A program made the position numbers and the translations under genes. The notes under the pieces are model-generated. The model did not search any database. It was not told the origin of the DNA and was given only the letters and a program-made list of their open reading frames with translations. From Dallia pectoralis (taxonomy: Eukaryota; Chordata; Actinopteri; Esociformes; Umbridae), in assembly GCA_029465975.1 (NCBI GenBank), contig CM055757.1, positions 1-64,000 of the forward strand: a stretch of 64,000 nt of DNA, given 5' to 3'. Below are positions 31,791 through 41,334 of this stretch, in pieces (positions within the stretch are counted from its first letter, which is position 1; each line of letters starts with the position of its first letter).

Positions 31791-31941
31791 TTGTGCGTAA
31801 ATTGAAGAGAAAGCAGAGTTTTGATTTCGGACAAAGTGAAGGGGTCGAGAAACACTCGTTCAGTGCCAGACACAGGCCTCGTGGATTTGTGAGTGAGTGA
31901 ATGAACAAATGAGGGCATGAGTGAGTTGGTGACTAGTTAGT
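31791..31941. repeat. Short U2 spacer fragment (duplicate)
   Basis: Second copy of the truncated spacer at 29858. Confidence 0.85.
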
Positions 31942-31978
31942 GGGGGACATATCAGATATTAAACTGATAAGAACAGAT
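31942..31978 (-). pseudogene. U2 fragment (duplicate)
   Basis: Second copy of the 37-nt U2 fragment, adjoining K10. Confidence 0.85.
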
Positions 31979-32567
31979 GATGATTAAATGTGTTTATTGA
32001 CAATTCCAATCTTCAGCACTTACAAACAATTTACATTCAATAACCCACCACCAGTCCCACCATCACTTCATGTATGTTACCGCCCTCCTTTACAGAGCCA
32101 CAACCAGTCAAAGGAAACCTTTCAAAAAGGCCTGACATGCATTGACTGTAAACAGCCGTATTTTGCCTCAAAATAGGCAGCAAACCAAAACTTTACCAGA
32201 AAACAAACAAACAAAGGAAACCTCTTTCAATGACACACACAGCCCAAAAACAAAAACAAAACCAGTCAACTGAGGCTTTCAAAAGTATTTTGCCCAAACA
32301 CCAGCGGCAGCATTAAATAAGTAAATTGCGAGGGTATCGTACCACTTTGCAATGCAGCCAGCCAGCCATGCAGTCAAGCACTGTTTTAACTGTTTATCCA
32401 AAGACAAACAAAAGAAAACCGTTCTCAAGAAACCAAAAACACAAAAACAAAACACACAGGGGAGCATCTTCCCACCCCCATCACACCTCCCAATCTTGGT
32501 TTAGCCCTTACCTACCCAAACCTACTATCTTTCCCTAACCCCTACTCCTCACCTACCGCCTATCCGC

Positions 32568-35500
32568 TCACACTAGCCCTAGACCGCCTTTCCACCTCTC
32601 CCTCGCTGCGTGCTGTCCCCACTTCCTCTCATCCCTCCTCATTCTCGCCCTCAATTCCCCTTCCACCCTCCTCACTATGCCTTCTACTCCTAAATCTCTC
32701 CCTGTCTTTACTAGCTGCTGTCTGGCGTCCCACAGCCCTTGCTTAAAGAGACTGATGATCAGCCAGAGCAGCAGCCTGTCCCTAACCGTGCCCCTCACAC
32801 CCCTACTCCTTTCTCTACCCGTGCCCACGTCAATACAAAATCCCCCTCACCCTACCTAGCAAACCCTGTGCCCTCGCCCATACCACCCCGGCGAACGCAC
32901 AGTCCCAAAACGCGTGGTGCGTACTCTCCTCCCTGCCGCACGCCTGTCTTGGACAGGTCGGGGATCGCGACAAGCCATGCCGGTGCATGATGGAGCGCAC
33001 CGGCAAGGACTTGTGGAGGCATTGCCAGTTCAGGTCCTTGAGCCTATTGTCTAGGCCCTTCACCTGCACTCCCTCCCAGACCACCGCCGGGATACCCACT
33101 ACGGGCCCCGGACACACACCCTTTCTGACCTCCTCGTACAGGAGCCTGTGATCCAAACCTACTCGGGCAACTTCAACCTCGGGGTGCGCTCGTAACCACT
33201 TGGCCGCATGACCGAAGTGCCACGGCAGCTGTTCCGCCCGAGGACCCGTGTTGGACCACACCATTATGCTTCTCGCTTGATAAGAGAAGAACACCCGCAG
33301 GAGGTAACCGGATGGGTGTATCACTGGACGAGCGAGCTCCGACAGTAAAAACGAAACGAAGATCGAGTCGAGCTTGAGGGGGAAATGTGGTACCCCCCTA
33401 CCTCCCTCCCCGATGGGGCAGAGCATGCGAGCCCTGGCGACCCACTCGTACCTGACACCCCACATGAACTTGAACACCAACCTTACAAGAGGTCGTCTCA
33501 GACACGCCGGCAGAGGGTAGATGTATGCCAAATACAAAAGAGATGGCAAGACATCCACCTTCAGGACCAGGACCTTGCCCATAAATGACAGTGACCTAGC
33601 CTTCCACATTGCCAATCTGTTCTGCACCGCTGCGATGCGCATGTTCCAGTTCAGCGCCGCAGAGCCGAAGTTCTCAAAGTGGACCCCGAGAACTTTCAGG
33701 GCCCCGTCACAGAGAGATAACCCTCCGGGCACATCCGTTCTACCACGCCACCTCCCGAAATACTTAACAGAGGACTTTGCGTGGTTCAGAACCGCTCCAG
33801 ACGCTCGGGTGAAGTCCCCAATGATGGCAAGGGACCTTACCAGGCACGAGTCCTTGCATAATAGCAAGGAAGTGTCGTCGGCGTACTGCGTCAACTTGAC
33901 ACGCAGTCCGCCACTTCCAGGAATCAGCAAGCCCTCCACCCCTGCGTCCGCCGTAATGGCAGCCGCCAGGGGCTCCATGTACAGAACGAAGAGGAGGGCC
34001 GAGAGCGGGCATCCCTGCCTGACCCCAGATGAGAGGTCAAGAACGTCACCTAAGTGGCCGTTCACGCTAACCCGGCACCCCGCTCCCACGTATAAAGTAC
34101 GGACCCATCCTATAAACTTCTCCCCAAACCCTAATCTACCTAACACCCTGAAAAGAAACGTTCTATTCACGCGATCAAAGGCTTTCGCCTGATCAAGCGC
34201 TGCTACCATCAACCGGCAGCCCTCTATCTTCTACCCAGGCGATGGAGTCCCTGATCAACTGCAGGTTCCATCTAATCGAGCGGCCCTCAACCCCGCATGT
34301 CTGATCCTCATGAACGACGTAGGGAAGGGCTGTGCGCAGTCTGTCCGCTAGGACTTTTGCCAAGAGCTTATAATCTACGCACAGCATCGTCAACGGTCGC
34401 CAGTTGGCGAGGTCCGTGGCGTCCCCCTTCTTGAAAAGAAGTGAGAGGATGCCCACGGCCATCGACTTCCCTGGGACCCCCGTCTCGAGGATGGCCTTCA
34501 AGACTTCAAGGACGGCCGGTCCAAGTGTACCCCAAAACTTGAGGTAAAACTCGGCCGGCAGCCCATCCATCCCGGGGACCTTCCCTTTACCCATCCTCCT
34601 GAGAGCGCTCTCCACCTCCCCAAGGGAGATCGGAGACTCCATCGCCTTTCTAATGTCCTCCGGCACTCGCCGGGACAAGTGTTCTAAAAACACAGTTCCC
34701 TGCTCTACGTCTACAACCCTCTCCTGAAAGAAATCGCGGAAGTGGTCCGTTGTTACCCGGACCATTTCTTCCGGCTCCCTAAATACACTCCCTGTCCTTT
34801 CTTCCCTAACCCCGAACATTACCTTCCTACCCTGTCTGACCCTAACCGATTTAAAGAACGCAGCGGAACAAGTCTCGTTGTGTTCAATGAAACCGCTATG
34901 GGCTCGCTCTAGGAAGGAGCGAGCCTTCTGCTCATGCACCTTCCTGAGCTGTGCCTTAAGGGCAGTGGATCGCTCCCAGTTGACCGACCCGCCGAGGTTG
35001 CCTGCCTCGTACTCAAGTTCGAGCAACCTTTGGAGCCGATCCATCTCCCGCCTCTCCTCCCTTTTTGCCCTCCTACAATATCCTATTATAAACCTCCTCG
35101 CCCTATCCTTTACTAGTTCCCACCACTCCAACACCCCCTCACACATCGACTTGAGACCCTCCTGCCCCCGATAGAAGCCAATGAACGCTTCTACAAAGGC
35201 TCGCTCCTCCAGTACCTGCTTGTCCAACATCCAGTACCCCCTACCGAAGAGGCCAGCCTGTGAGCCCACCCGCAGGAGCACCCCGTCGTGATCCGAGAAG
35301 AACACAGGCAAAAGCCGCCCAGACAACGGACCCAAAGACCTCGGTACAAAAATGTAGTCTAGCCTCCTCGCGACCCCCCGGGAGTTGCGCCACGTGGGAC
35401 AATCCATCGCCGGGGCTGAGTGCAGGCCACCATCCACCAACCCGTGGCTAGCCATGAACCTTTTGATGGCGCCTGCACTGGTATCTCCCCCAGCCCCTAA

Positions 35501-35938
35501 ATCCACATTGAAATCACCCCCCACAACCAGACGTCTATTTGTGGCACACAGCGGCGACAGACAGTCCACCATCTCCCTCCTGTCCGCCGCCAACTGTGGC
35601 CCGTACACCCCAACTAATCTAAACCTGCCCTCCCTTAATGTGATATCCACCCCCAACACCCTCCCCGGCATTACCACAAAAGTGCCCTCTACCTTCACCT
35701 CCCTATTCCCAAACAAAATCCCTACCCCCGATGAGTGAACCCCCCCTATCCCCCACACTGACTCCCCCTTATCCCACTCTCTCTTAAACCTACTCACGTC
35801 CCCCCCGTCCCTTAGGTGAACCTCCTGAAGAAAACAAACATCGAAACTTAAGCCCTCCAAAAACCCAAAAACCATCCTCCTTTTAATTTTGTCCCTCAAC
35901 CCCCTGACGTTCAAGCTTACAAAGGTGGTATCAGACAT
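32568..35938 (-). pseudogene. K10 ORF2 (APE endonuclease-RT), frame-shifted
   Basis: Start at 35938 (MSDTTFVSLNVRG). The APE endonuclease has LNVRGL, FLQEVHLRD, GGDFNVDLG, RLDYIFVPRS and FSDHDGVLL. The RT has GKVPGMDGLPAEFY, NWRPLTMLCVDYKLLAKVL, ALDQAKAFDRVN, GVRQGCPLSALLF and QYADDTSLL (catalytic DD). The C-terminal Cys-His motif is CPRQACGREESTHHAFWDC. A frame change at ~34209 (accatcaaccgg; accattatcgg in K15) splits endonuclease/RT from the rest. Two single-base losses in C runs (~32800 and ~32837) are absent from the duplicate in K9 and may be sequencing errors. Nicking of U2 DNA and target-primed reverse transcription are the expected activities. Confidence 0.87.
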
Positions 35939-35993
35939 TTGAGAAAAAAAGGAAAAAACAAATCACACTACTTAAATAACATAAACAGGAGGC

Positions 35994-37397
35994 TCACCCG
36001 ATGCTCCCCTGCTCCGAAACCGCCCTCAGGGGCGAGACGACGCCCCCCCCATCTGTCTTTAAGTCCACCGCAGACAGGGGATCCATTTCCACCCCCACCG
36101 GCGATGCCATACCGTCTTCCCCTCCCCCTTCGTCCGACGCCCAAGACGCTGGTATGGGGTTGGGGACAGCGCCCTCCCTGACTTCCATATCCCCCTGTGG
36201 CCCCACCTCCTCCGGGGTTAGACCCACAGCCTGTGCCAAAATGTCCATTTCCTCCATCTGGCTGTAGGACATGGAGTTCTGCGAGGACAGGAGGTCCACC
36301 ACGGCGGCACTGCCCTTGTCCCCCATCACCCGCTTCTCCGGCGCCTCTTCCGCGCTTCCAGCGCCTTCTTTTGCCTCCACCTTCCTCTTTGAGCGCTTCT
36401 TCTTGCCACTGTAATGGCCCTCCTCCACTCCCGAGGTTGACGCCATCTCCGCCGTCTCTGCCCCCTCTGCCTCCACCTGCAGGCCCTCCGCCATCTCCCT
36501 CAATACCTCTATGCTGGCGAGGGCTGCCGCTTCCGCCTCACCCGTTAGTGACCGCTGGCCCACGGGTTCCCCTCCCTCCGTCGCTGTCGGCCTAGGGGCG
36601 CTCTCAGCTGCCTTCCCTTCCTTGGCCGGGCCACTGGTCTCCTGTCTTCTTGTGGCCTCGGCATAGGTCCGCTGCCGTGACGGGCACTCACGGAACAGGT
36701 GGCTCTTACTCCCGCAGCCATGACACTCCATTGGTACCCGGCAATCTTTTGCTGCATGGTCTGTCCCCTGGCAGAACCTGCATTTTCGGACCCCGCACTC
36801 CGCTGTCACATGCCCGTACGCCATACATCTTTTGCAGAAAGGCGGCTGCCGTGCGTAGAACAGGTAGCCCCGATCTGAGCCCAAAGAAAAATGAGCCGGA
36901 GGGTGTAGGAAGCCATCCATCCCTCCTCTGTCCGGCCGCAGTAGGACTTGAAATTGGCGGCGGCCGTTCCAGACTCCCAGCATATTTTTCTGGTTCCTTG
37001 CTCCAGACGTAACGTCACAGTACCGCCCCAAGAACGCAGTCAGAGCCATGTCTGATACATGCGGGTTGAACATGTGGATTGTGATCATCCGGAAGTTCGT
37101 CTTCCCCAGGCTAGTGACGTTGAAGAATGACATGGGCTTCACCCCCTCGATCGCCTTGACCCTTTCCAGGACCTCATCATGCATCCTCTCGGTGTAGAAT
37201 GTCACATCGTAGGAGGCCACCATCGCGTTTCCCTGCATGCACATAATTTCCGGTACTGTCAGCTTCAATGCTCCCAACAGAACTGTTCTGCCAAACGTGT
37301 CCACCGGCATCCTTCCTTCATCGTCCTTCTTCCACCCGAATCTCAGGGTGTTCTTAATTCCGGTCCTGGGAACCGATGAATCATCGTAGTTGGCCAT
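35994..37397 (-). CDS. K10 ORF1: gag-like CCHC protein, intact (467 aa)
   Basis: Start at 37397 (MANYDDSSVPRTG). Single N-terminal domain (NTLRFGWKKDD, YDVTFYTERM, FNVTSLGKTNF), second block (HMFNPHVSDMALTAFLG, WNGRRQFQVLL), then knuckles CKRCMAYGHVTAEC, CRFCQGTDHAAKDC and CHGCGSKSHLFREC. The C-terminal half differs from the ORF1-only families: no EPQEQ repeats and no ASxGTExAFA motif. It has one PNPIPASWASDEGGG motif, found twice in K15. Probably the RNA-binding partner of the adjacent ORF2. Confidence 0.87.
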   Translation of the reverse strand: MANYDDSSVPRTGIKNTLRFGWKKDDEGRMPVDTFGRTVLLGALKLTVPEIMCMQGNAMVASYDVTFYTERMHDEVLERVKAIEGVKPMSFFNVTSLGKTNFRMITIHMFNPHVSDMALTAFLGRYCDVTSGARNQKNMLGVWNGRRQFQVLLRPDRGGMDGFLHPPAHFSLGSDRGYLFYARQPPFCKRCMAYGHVTAECGVRKCRFCQGTDHAAKDCRVPMECHGCGSKSHLFRECPSRQRTYAEATRRQETSGPAKEGKAAESAPRPTATEGGEPVGQRSLTGEAEAAALASIEVLREMAEGLQVEAEGAETAEMASTSGVEEGHYSGKKKRSKRKVEAKEGAGSAEEAPEKRVMGDKGSAAVVDLLSSQNSMSYSQMEEMDILAQAVGLTPEEVGPQGDMEVREGAVPNPIPASWASDEGGGEDGMASPVGVEMDPLSAVDLKTDGGGVVSPLRAVSEQGSIG

Positions 37398-37423
37398 TTT
37401 CAAAATGCCACAAAAAAGACAAA

Positions 37424-37507
37424 GCGCACGTCGCGCAAAAAAAACGAGTATACGCCTTTAGTCACGCTTCCACCTGTGCCCCATACACCGCTCGGCTACA
37501 GGTGGAA
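37424..37507 (-). promoter_or_regulatory. K10 leader hairpins
   Basis: Hairpin 1 (37468-37507) has stem UUCCACCUGU/ACAGGUGGAA. The loop has CGAGCGGUGUAUGGGGC (A for U at one position, shared only with K15). Hairpin 2 (37424-37436) is GCGC-GACGU-GCGC. Confidence 0.74.
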
Positions 37508-37557
37508 AACTCAGAAAGAAACGTTTCTCCCCCTCTGGCCACTCTCCGAGCCGCAAC

Positions 37558-38055
37558 TTGTGCGTAAATTGAAGAGAAACCAGAGTTTTGATTTCGGACA
37601 AAGTGAAGGGGTCGAGAAACACTCGTTCAGTGCCAGACACAGGCCTCGTGGATTTGTGAGTGAATGAACAAATGGGGGCATGAGTGAGTTGGTGACTAGT
37701 TAGTTGAGTGACTAGTCAAGTCACCGAGTGAGAGACTGGGCACACACAGTCACACACAGTCACACACAGACACACACAGACACACACAGACACAGTGATT
37801 TAACCAAAATCTATTTTTTTTATTTTTTTATTTTTTTTTTAAGTAAAACGGAGGGAAAAAATTCCACACAGAACACAGGTCGTTGAGCAAATGACAGGAC
37901 GGGGAAAAAAGTGCACACAGTTGTTATTATTATCATCCTCTTGCTACTAGGGATACGCATTTACCTACGTGGATACTCACCTCTCTCGGCTACTAGGTCA
38001 CCACTTGTGTTCCTTCTTTTTGTTGTGGCTGTTGTTGTTTTTGACAGGTCAAAGA
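37558..38055. repeat. U2 spacer and 3' flank
   Basis: Standard spacer. The poly(T) here is interrupted by A (tttttttattttttta), as in the unit at 53970. Confidence 0.86.
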
Positions 38056-38197
38056 TGGTGCACCGTTCTCGGAGGTACTGCAATACCGAGTCGATGCGTG
38101 GAGCGGACGGAGCAAGCCCCGCTTCCGACTCCCTGTTGGAAAAATCCATTTAATATGTATAGTCCCCCAATGGGGGACATATCAGATAAGAACAGAT
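38056..38197 (-). pseudogene. U2 snRNA 3' part with 11-nt deletion (target of K11)
   Basis: As other U2 3' parts but lacking attaaactgat between two gat repeats (atcagat|aagaacagat), which removes nt ~47-57 next to the insertion point. The loop base also differs (ccaatggg). Confidence 0.88.
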
Positions 38198-38445
38198 TGT
38201 TAAAGGTCTTTATTCCCACAAAGACACTTACAAAAACTATACAGTGGCCCACACCGGGCACTACTCAAACACCACCAGAAAACAAAAAAACCCACATCAC
38301 AACTACCAAACAAAACCACCTCTTCCCTCAACCCTCACTCCCCACACCCAACACAGCCCCAAACACCCTTCAACAACCCCTACCCCTTCACCAACAACGA
38401 AAACCACACAAAACCACCAACAAACCCCATCCCCACCCAAGTCCT

Positions 38446-40230
38446 TCAAGTCCCTCCTGTCCCCCCCCCGGCAAATGCCCTCTCGGTCCCTGCAGATGCC
38501 TGGGGGGTCCCAACCCCCGCCTCTCCCGCCATTGAGTCCACAAAGTCTGCGGGTGTGAAACCCTCCACCTCCCTTGAGCCAGCCTCCTCCTGCGTGACCC
38601 CGACTCCCCCACTTCCAACCACCCTCTTGGCTGCCTTCCCCCCTTCCCCCCTGGACACACCCCCCTCCATGCCCCCACTCACCCCCAGACCAACCCCCGT
38701 GCCGACCCTAGGAACCCTCTTCCTCTTTGGCATGCTCAAGTTCCTCGGCTCTGCTGGCATTCCGCCTGCGAGCTCCCTCAGCCCGGCAAGGGCCTCCTCC
38801 AGAGCCCCTTCCCTGGGTCTCTCCCCCAGCGGCGTCTCCTCGACCCGCTCCTCCTGATCTTCCTCCTCCTCATCTTCCATTTCCTCTTCCTCCTCATCAT
38901 CCTCCTCCTCCATCTCACCCTCCGCGGGCACCACCTCCTGGGGCTCCTCCCCCGCTTGCTCCCGAGGCTCCTCCCCCGCTTGCTCCTGGGGCTCCTCCCC
39001 CGCTTGCCCCTGGGGCTCCTCCCCCGCTTGCTCCTGGGGCTCCCCTGCATGCTCATGGGGCTCCGGCCCCCCTTGTCTCCCACTCCTGCCTCTTGCTCCC
39101 TCTCCTCCAGCGGCCTCCGCATAGGACCGCCTCCTTTTTGGGCACTCCCGCACTAAGTGCCCCGTCGCACCGCACTCGTGGCACGCCTTTGGGGCCGGAC
39201 AGCTGTTGGCAAGGTGCTTGTCCGACCCACACCTATGGCAGCGGCGCCGCCCCTCACACGCCGCCGCTCTGTGCCCACTCCTCATACACCGCCTGCAAAA
39301 CTCAGGCTGGCGTGCATAGTAGAGGGTCCCCCTCACCCCACCAATGGCGAACATCGCCAGCAGGTGCCGGTACCCGTCCTTCCCCGCAGGGTCTGGCAGC
39401 AGGCCCACCTGATACTGCCTCCGCCCCGTCCGAAACCCGTACTTGTTCCTTATATACCGGGGTCCTGCCCCCACTTTGCACCACCCGGCCAGGAATCCCT
39501 TCACCGTCCCGTCCTCCACCTCCGGATCGTACATTTGGATCGTTAAAACCCTGGATCCCCCTCTCGACATGTCCGTCACCTGGAATAGGCCATATGGCCT
39601 CGTCGTCCCCGCGTCCTCTATTTTCTTAAACACCTCTTCCATTTTCGCCTCCGCAAAAAAGGTTACGTCAAACGACGACTCCAAGAAACCCCCCTGCAGG
39701 CACTTCACCACGCTGGGTCCGGTCTTTAGCGCCCCCAGGAGCATGTCCCTGGCGAACTGATCCCGGTCCCACGGCTCCTCATCCGCTCCCATTCCCCGCC
39801 ACTGAAAACGGAGGGTGTTCTTCATCCTCCTCCCGGTCTCCTGGCCCCCCATCTCCGGGCCCCCCATCTCCGGGCCCCCTGGCTCCGGGCCCCCCGGCTC
39901 CGGACCCTCCGCTTCCGGACCCACAGCTCTCACACTCACGCTTGAGAGATCCGTCGCATCGAACAGATTGTGGGGACTGGTCTGGCCGGCCTCCACTATC
40001 CTTCTCTTGGTTGCCTCCTTGTCCGCCTCTTTGTGGAAATTGACCTCATAAGCCTGGTACTCCACGCCCCCGGCTAGGCCTGAGACCTCCGTCCGTGTGA
40101 GCTTCAGAGCCTCCACCACCATGCTCCTTGAAAACTTTTCCCGGTCCCAGCAATCCTCCGACCCTCCTTTCCACTGAAAGCGGAGGGAGTACTTTTTCGG
40201 AACACCCCCCGCTTCAGGACCAGCCGCCAT
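38446..40230 (-). CDS. K11 ORF1: duplicated-domain gag-like protein (594 aa)
   Basis: Start at 40230 (MAAGPEAGGVPKK). First domain copy (YSLRFQWKGG, YEVNFHKEAD, LFDATDLSSV), a GPEPGGPEMGG linker, and second copy (NTLRFQWRGMG, FDVTFFAEAK, LFQVTDMSRGG). Then the second conserved block and knuckles CRRCMRSGHRAAAC, CHRCGSDKHLANSC and CHECGATGHLVREC. An EPQEQAGE repeat array, an acidic run and a single C-terminal GTPQASAGTERAFAGGG follow. The frame is fully open. Function inferred as RNA binding. No partner ORF lies in the element. Confidence 0.88.
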   Translation of the reverse strand: MAAGPEAGGVPKKYSLRFQWKGGSEDCWDREKFSRSMVVEALKLTRTEVSGLAGGVEYQAYEVNFHKEADKEATKRRIVEAGQTSPHNLFDATDLSSVSVRAVGPEAEGPEPGGPEPGGPEMGGPEMGGQETGRRMKNTLRFQWRGMGADEEPWDRDQFARDMLLGALKTGPSVVKCLQGGFLESSFDVTFFAEAKMEEVFKKIEDAGTTRPYGLFQVTDMSRGGSRVLTIQMYDPEVEDGTVKGFLAGWCKVGAGPRYIRNKYGFRTGRRQYQVGLLPDPAGKDGYRHLLAMFAIGGVRGTLYYARQPEFCRRCMRSGHRAAACEGRRRCHRCGSDKHLANSCPAPKACHECGATGHLVRECPKRRRSYAEAAGGEGARGRSGRQGGPEPHEHAGEPQEQAGEEPQGQAGEEPQEQAGEEPREQAGEEPQEVVPAEGEMEEEDDEEEEEMEDEEEEDQEERVEETPLGERPREGALEEALAGLRELAGGMPAEPRNLSMPKRKRVPRVGTGVGLGVSGGMEGGVSRGEGGKAAKRVVGSGGVGVTQEEAGSREVEGFTPADFVDSMAGEAGVGTPQASAGTERAFAGGGTGGT

Positions 40231-40313
40231 GGTGCCGGCTAGAAAAGGCCACGCACCAGGCCCAAACGAAAACAAAAATGAATAAACTAGGAGAAAAGAG
40301 AAACTAAATATAT

Positions 40314-40420
40314 ACGCACGTCGCGCAAACCAAACAATGGCATAAAAGCCCTAATCCAGAAAACACACCGAAACCGTGATCCCCTCCACCTGTGCCCCAT
40401 ACACCGCACGACAACAGGTG
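40314..40420 (-). promoter_or_regulatory. K11 leader hairpins
   Basis: Hairpin 1 (40387-40420) has stem CACCUGU/ACAGGUG. Hairpin 2 (40314-40326) is GCGC-GACGU-GCGU with a closing G-U pair. Confidence 0.72.
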
Positions 40421-40487
40421 AACAAAGATCCGGCGTCGCTCTCCAACGTCTCCCTCCACAAACTCCAGTCACTCTCCGAGCCGCAAC

Positions 40488-40954
40488 TTGTGCGTAAATT
40501 GAAGAGAAAGCAGAGTTTTGATTTCGGACAAAGTGAAGGGGTCGAGAAACACTGGTTCAGTGCCAGACACAGGGCTCGTGGATTTGTGAGTGAGTGAATG
40601 AACAAATGGAGGGCATGAGTGAGTTGGTGACTAGTTAGTTGAGTGACTAGTCAAGTCATTGAGTGAGAGACTGGGCACACACAGTCACACACAGTCACAG
40701 TGATTTAACCAAAATCAATTTTTTTTTTTTTTTTTTTTTTTAAAGTAAAGTAAAACGGAGGGAAAAAATTCCACACAGAGCACAGGTCGTGGAGCAAATG
40801 ACAGGACGGGGAAAAAAGTGCACACAGTTGTTATTATTATCATCCTCTTGCTACTAGGGATACGCATTTACCTCCATGGATATTCACCTCTCTCGGCAAC
40901 TAGGTCACCACTTGTGTTCCTTCTTTTTGTTGTTGTTTTTGACAGGTCAAACGA
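40488..40954. repeat. U2 spacer and 3' flank
   Basis: Standard spacer, with short local duplication aaagtaaagtaaaacgg near 40742. Confidence 0.86.
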
Positions 40955-41107
40955 TGGTGCACCGTTCTCGGAGGTACTGCAATACCGAGTCGATGCGTGG
41001 AGCGGACGGAGCAAGCCCCGCTTCCGACTCCCTGTTGGAAAAATCCATTTAATATGTATAGTCCCCCGATGGGGGACATATCAGATATTAAACTGATAAG
41101 AACAGAT
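40955..41107 (-). pseudogene. U2 snRNA 3' part (target of K12)
   Basis: U2 nt ~39 to the end. The flank has the same extra c (caaacgatgg) as the K8 unit. Confidence 0.9.
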
Positions 41108-41334
41108 TGTTAAAGGTCTTTATTTCCCACAAAGACATGTTAACACTTTACTACCAGGCCCACATCAGGCACCTCTGAAAACCAACAAAGCCACACCACA
41201 TCACCACCTCATAGTTGCATCCCACACCCCTCATCACCAATACAAACCCCATAAAACAGAACCACAAAACTATCACCCCACAATAGCACCATAACCCCAA
41301 CATTTAAAACATCCCACATAAACCCCAGTGTCCA

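Larger units (their letters stand above)
29753..33620. repeat. Tandem duplication, 1,934-bp unit (two copies)
   Basis: 29753-31686 and 31687-33620 are near-identical tandem copies. Each holds K8-type leader start, spacer, a U2 fragment and the 3' part of a K10-type element. The junction at 31686/31687 shows short homology (ctgt). Differences are mostly one-base changes in homopolymer runs. Confidence 0.88.
31979..37557 (-). mobile_element. K10: near full-length Keno-like LINE with ORF1 and ORF2
   Basis: 5.6 kb, the most complete U2-targeted LINE here. Sense order: leader start (GTTGCGGCTCGGAG) at the spacer junction 37557, two hairpins, ORF1 (37397-35994), 55-nt gap, ORF2 (35938-32568), 3' UTR of ~590 bp and 3' end AATAAACACATTTAATCATC at the U2 site. 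ORF2 is split by a few single-base changes. Confidence 0.9.
38198..40487 (-). mobile_element. K11: ORF1-only element, double-domain, intact ORF1
   Basis: 2.3 kb, complete from the U2 3' junction to leader start at the spacer junction (40487). ~250 bp 3' UTR, no ORF2. K16 is a near-identical copy 21.7 kb away. Confidence 0.88.

Noticed and set aside
37508..37557. Self-cleaving (HDV-like) ribozyme at the 5' end of the K elements
   Set aside because: Ribozymes of this kind occur at 5' ends of some LINEs, but I could not build the required double pseudoknot from GTTGCGGCTCGGAG and downstream sequence by eye. Left open for a structure search.
38727..39629. Long Pro/Ser/Leu-rich plus-strand frames opposite ORF1 regions
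   Set aside because: They are antisense shadows of GC-rich, Glu/Gln/Gly-rich ORF1 coding sequence.
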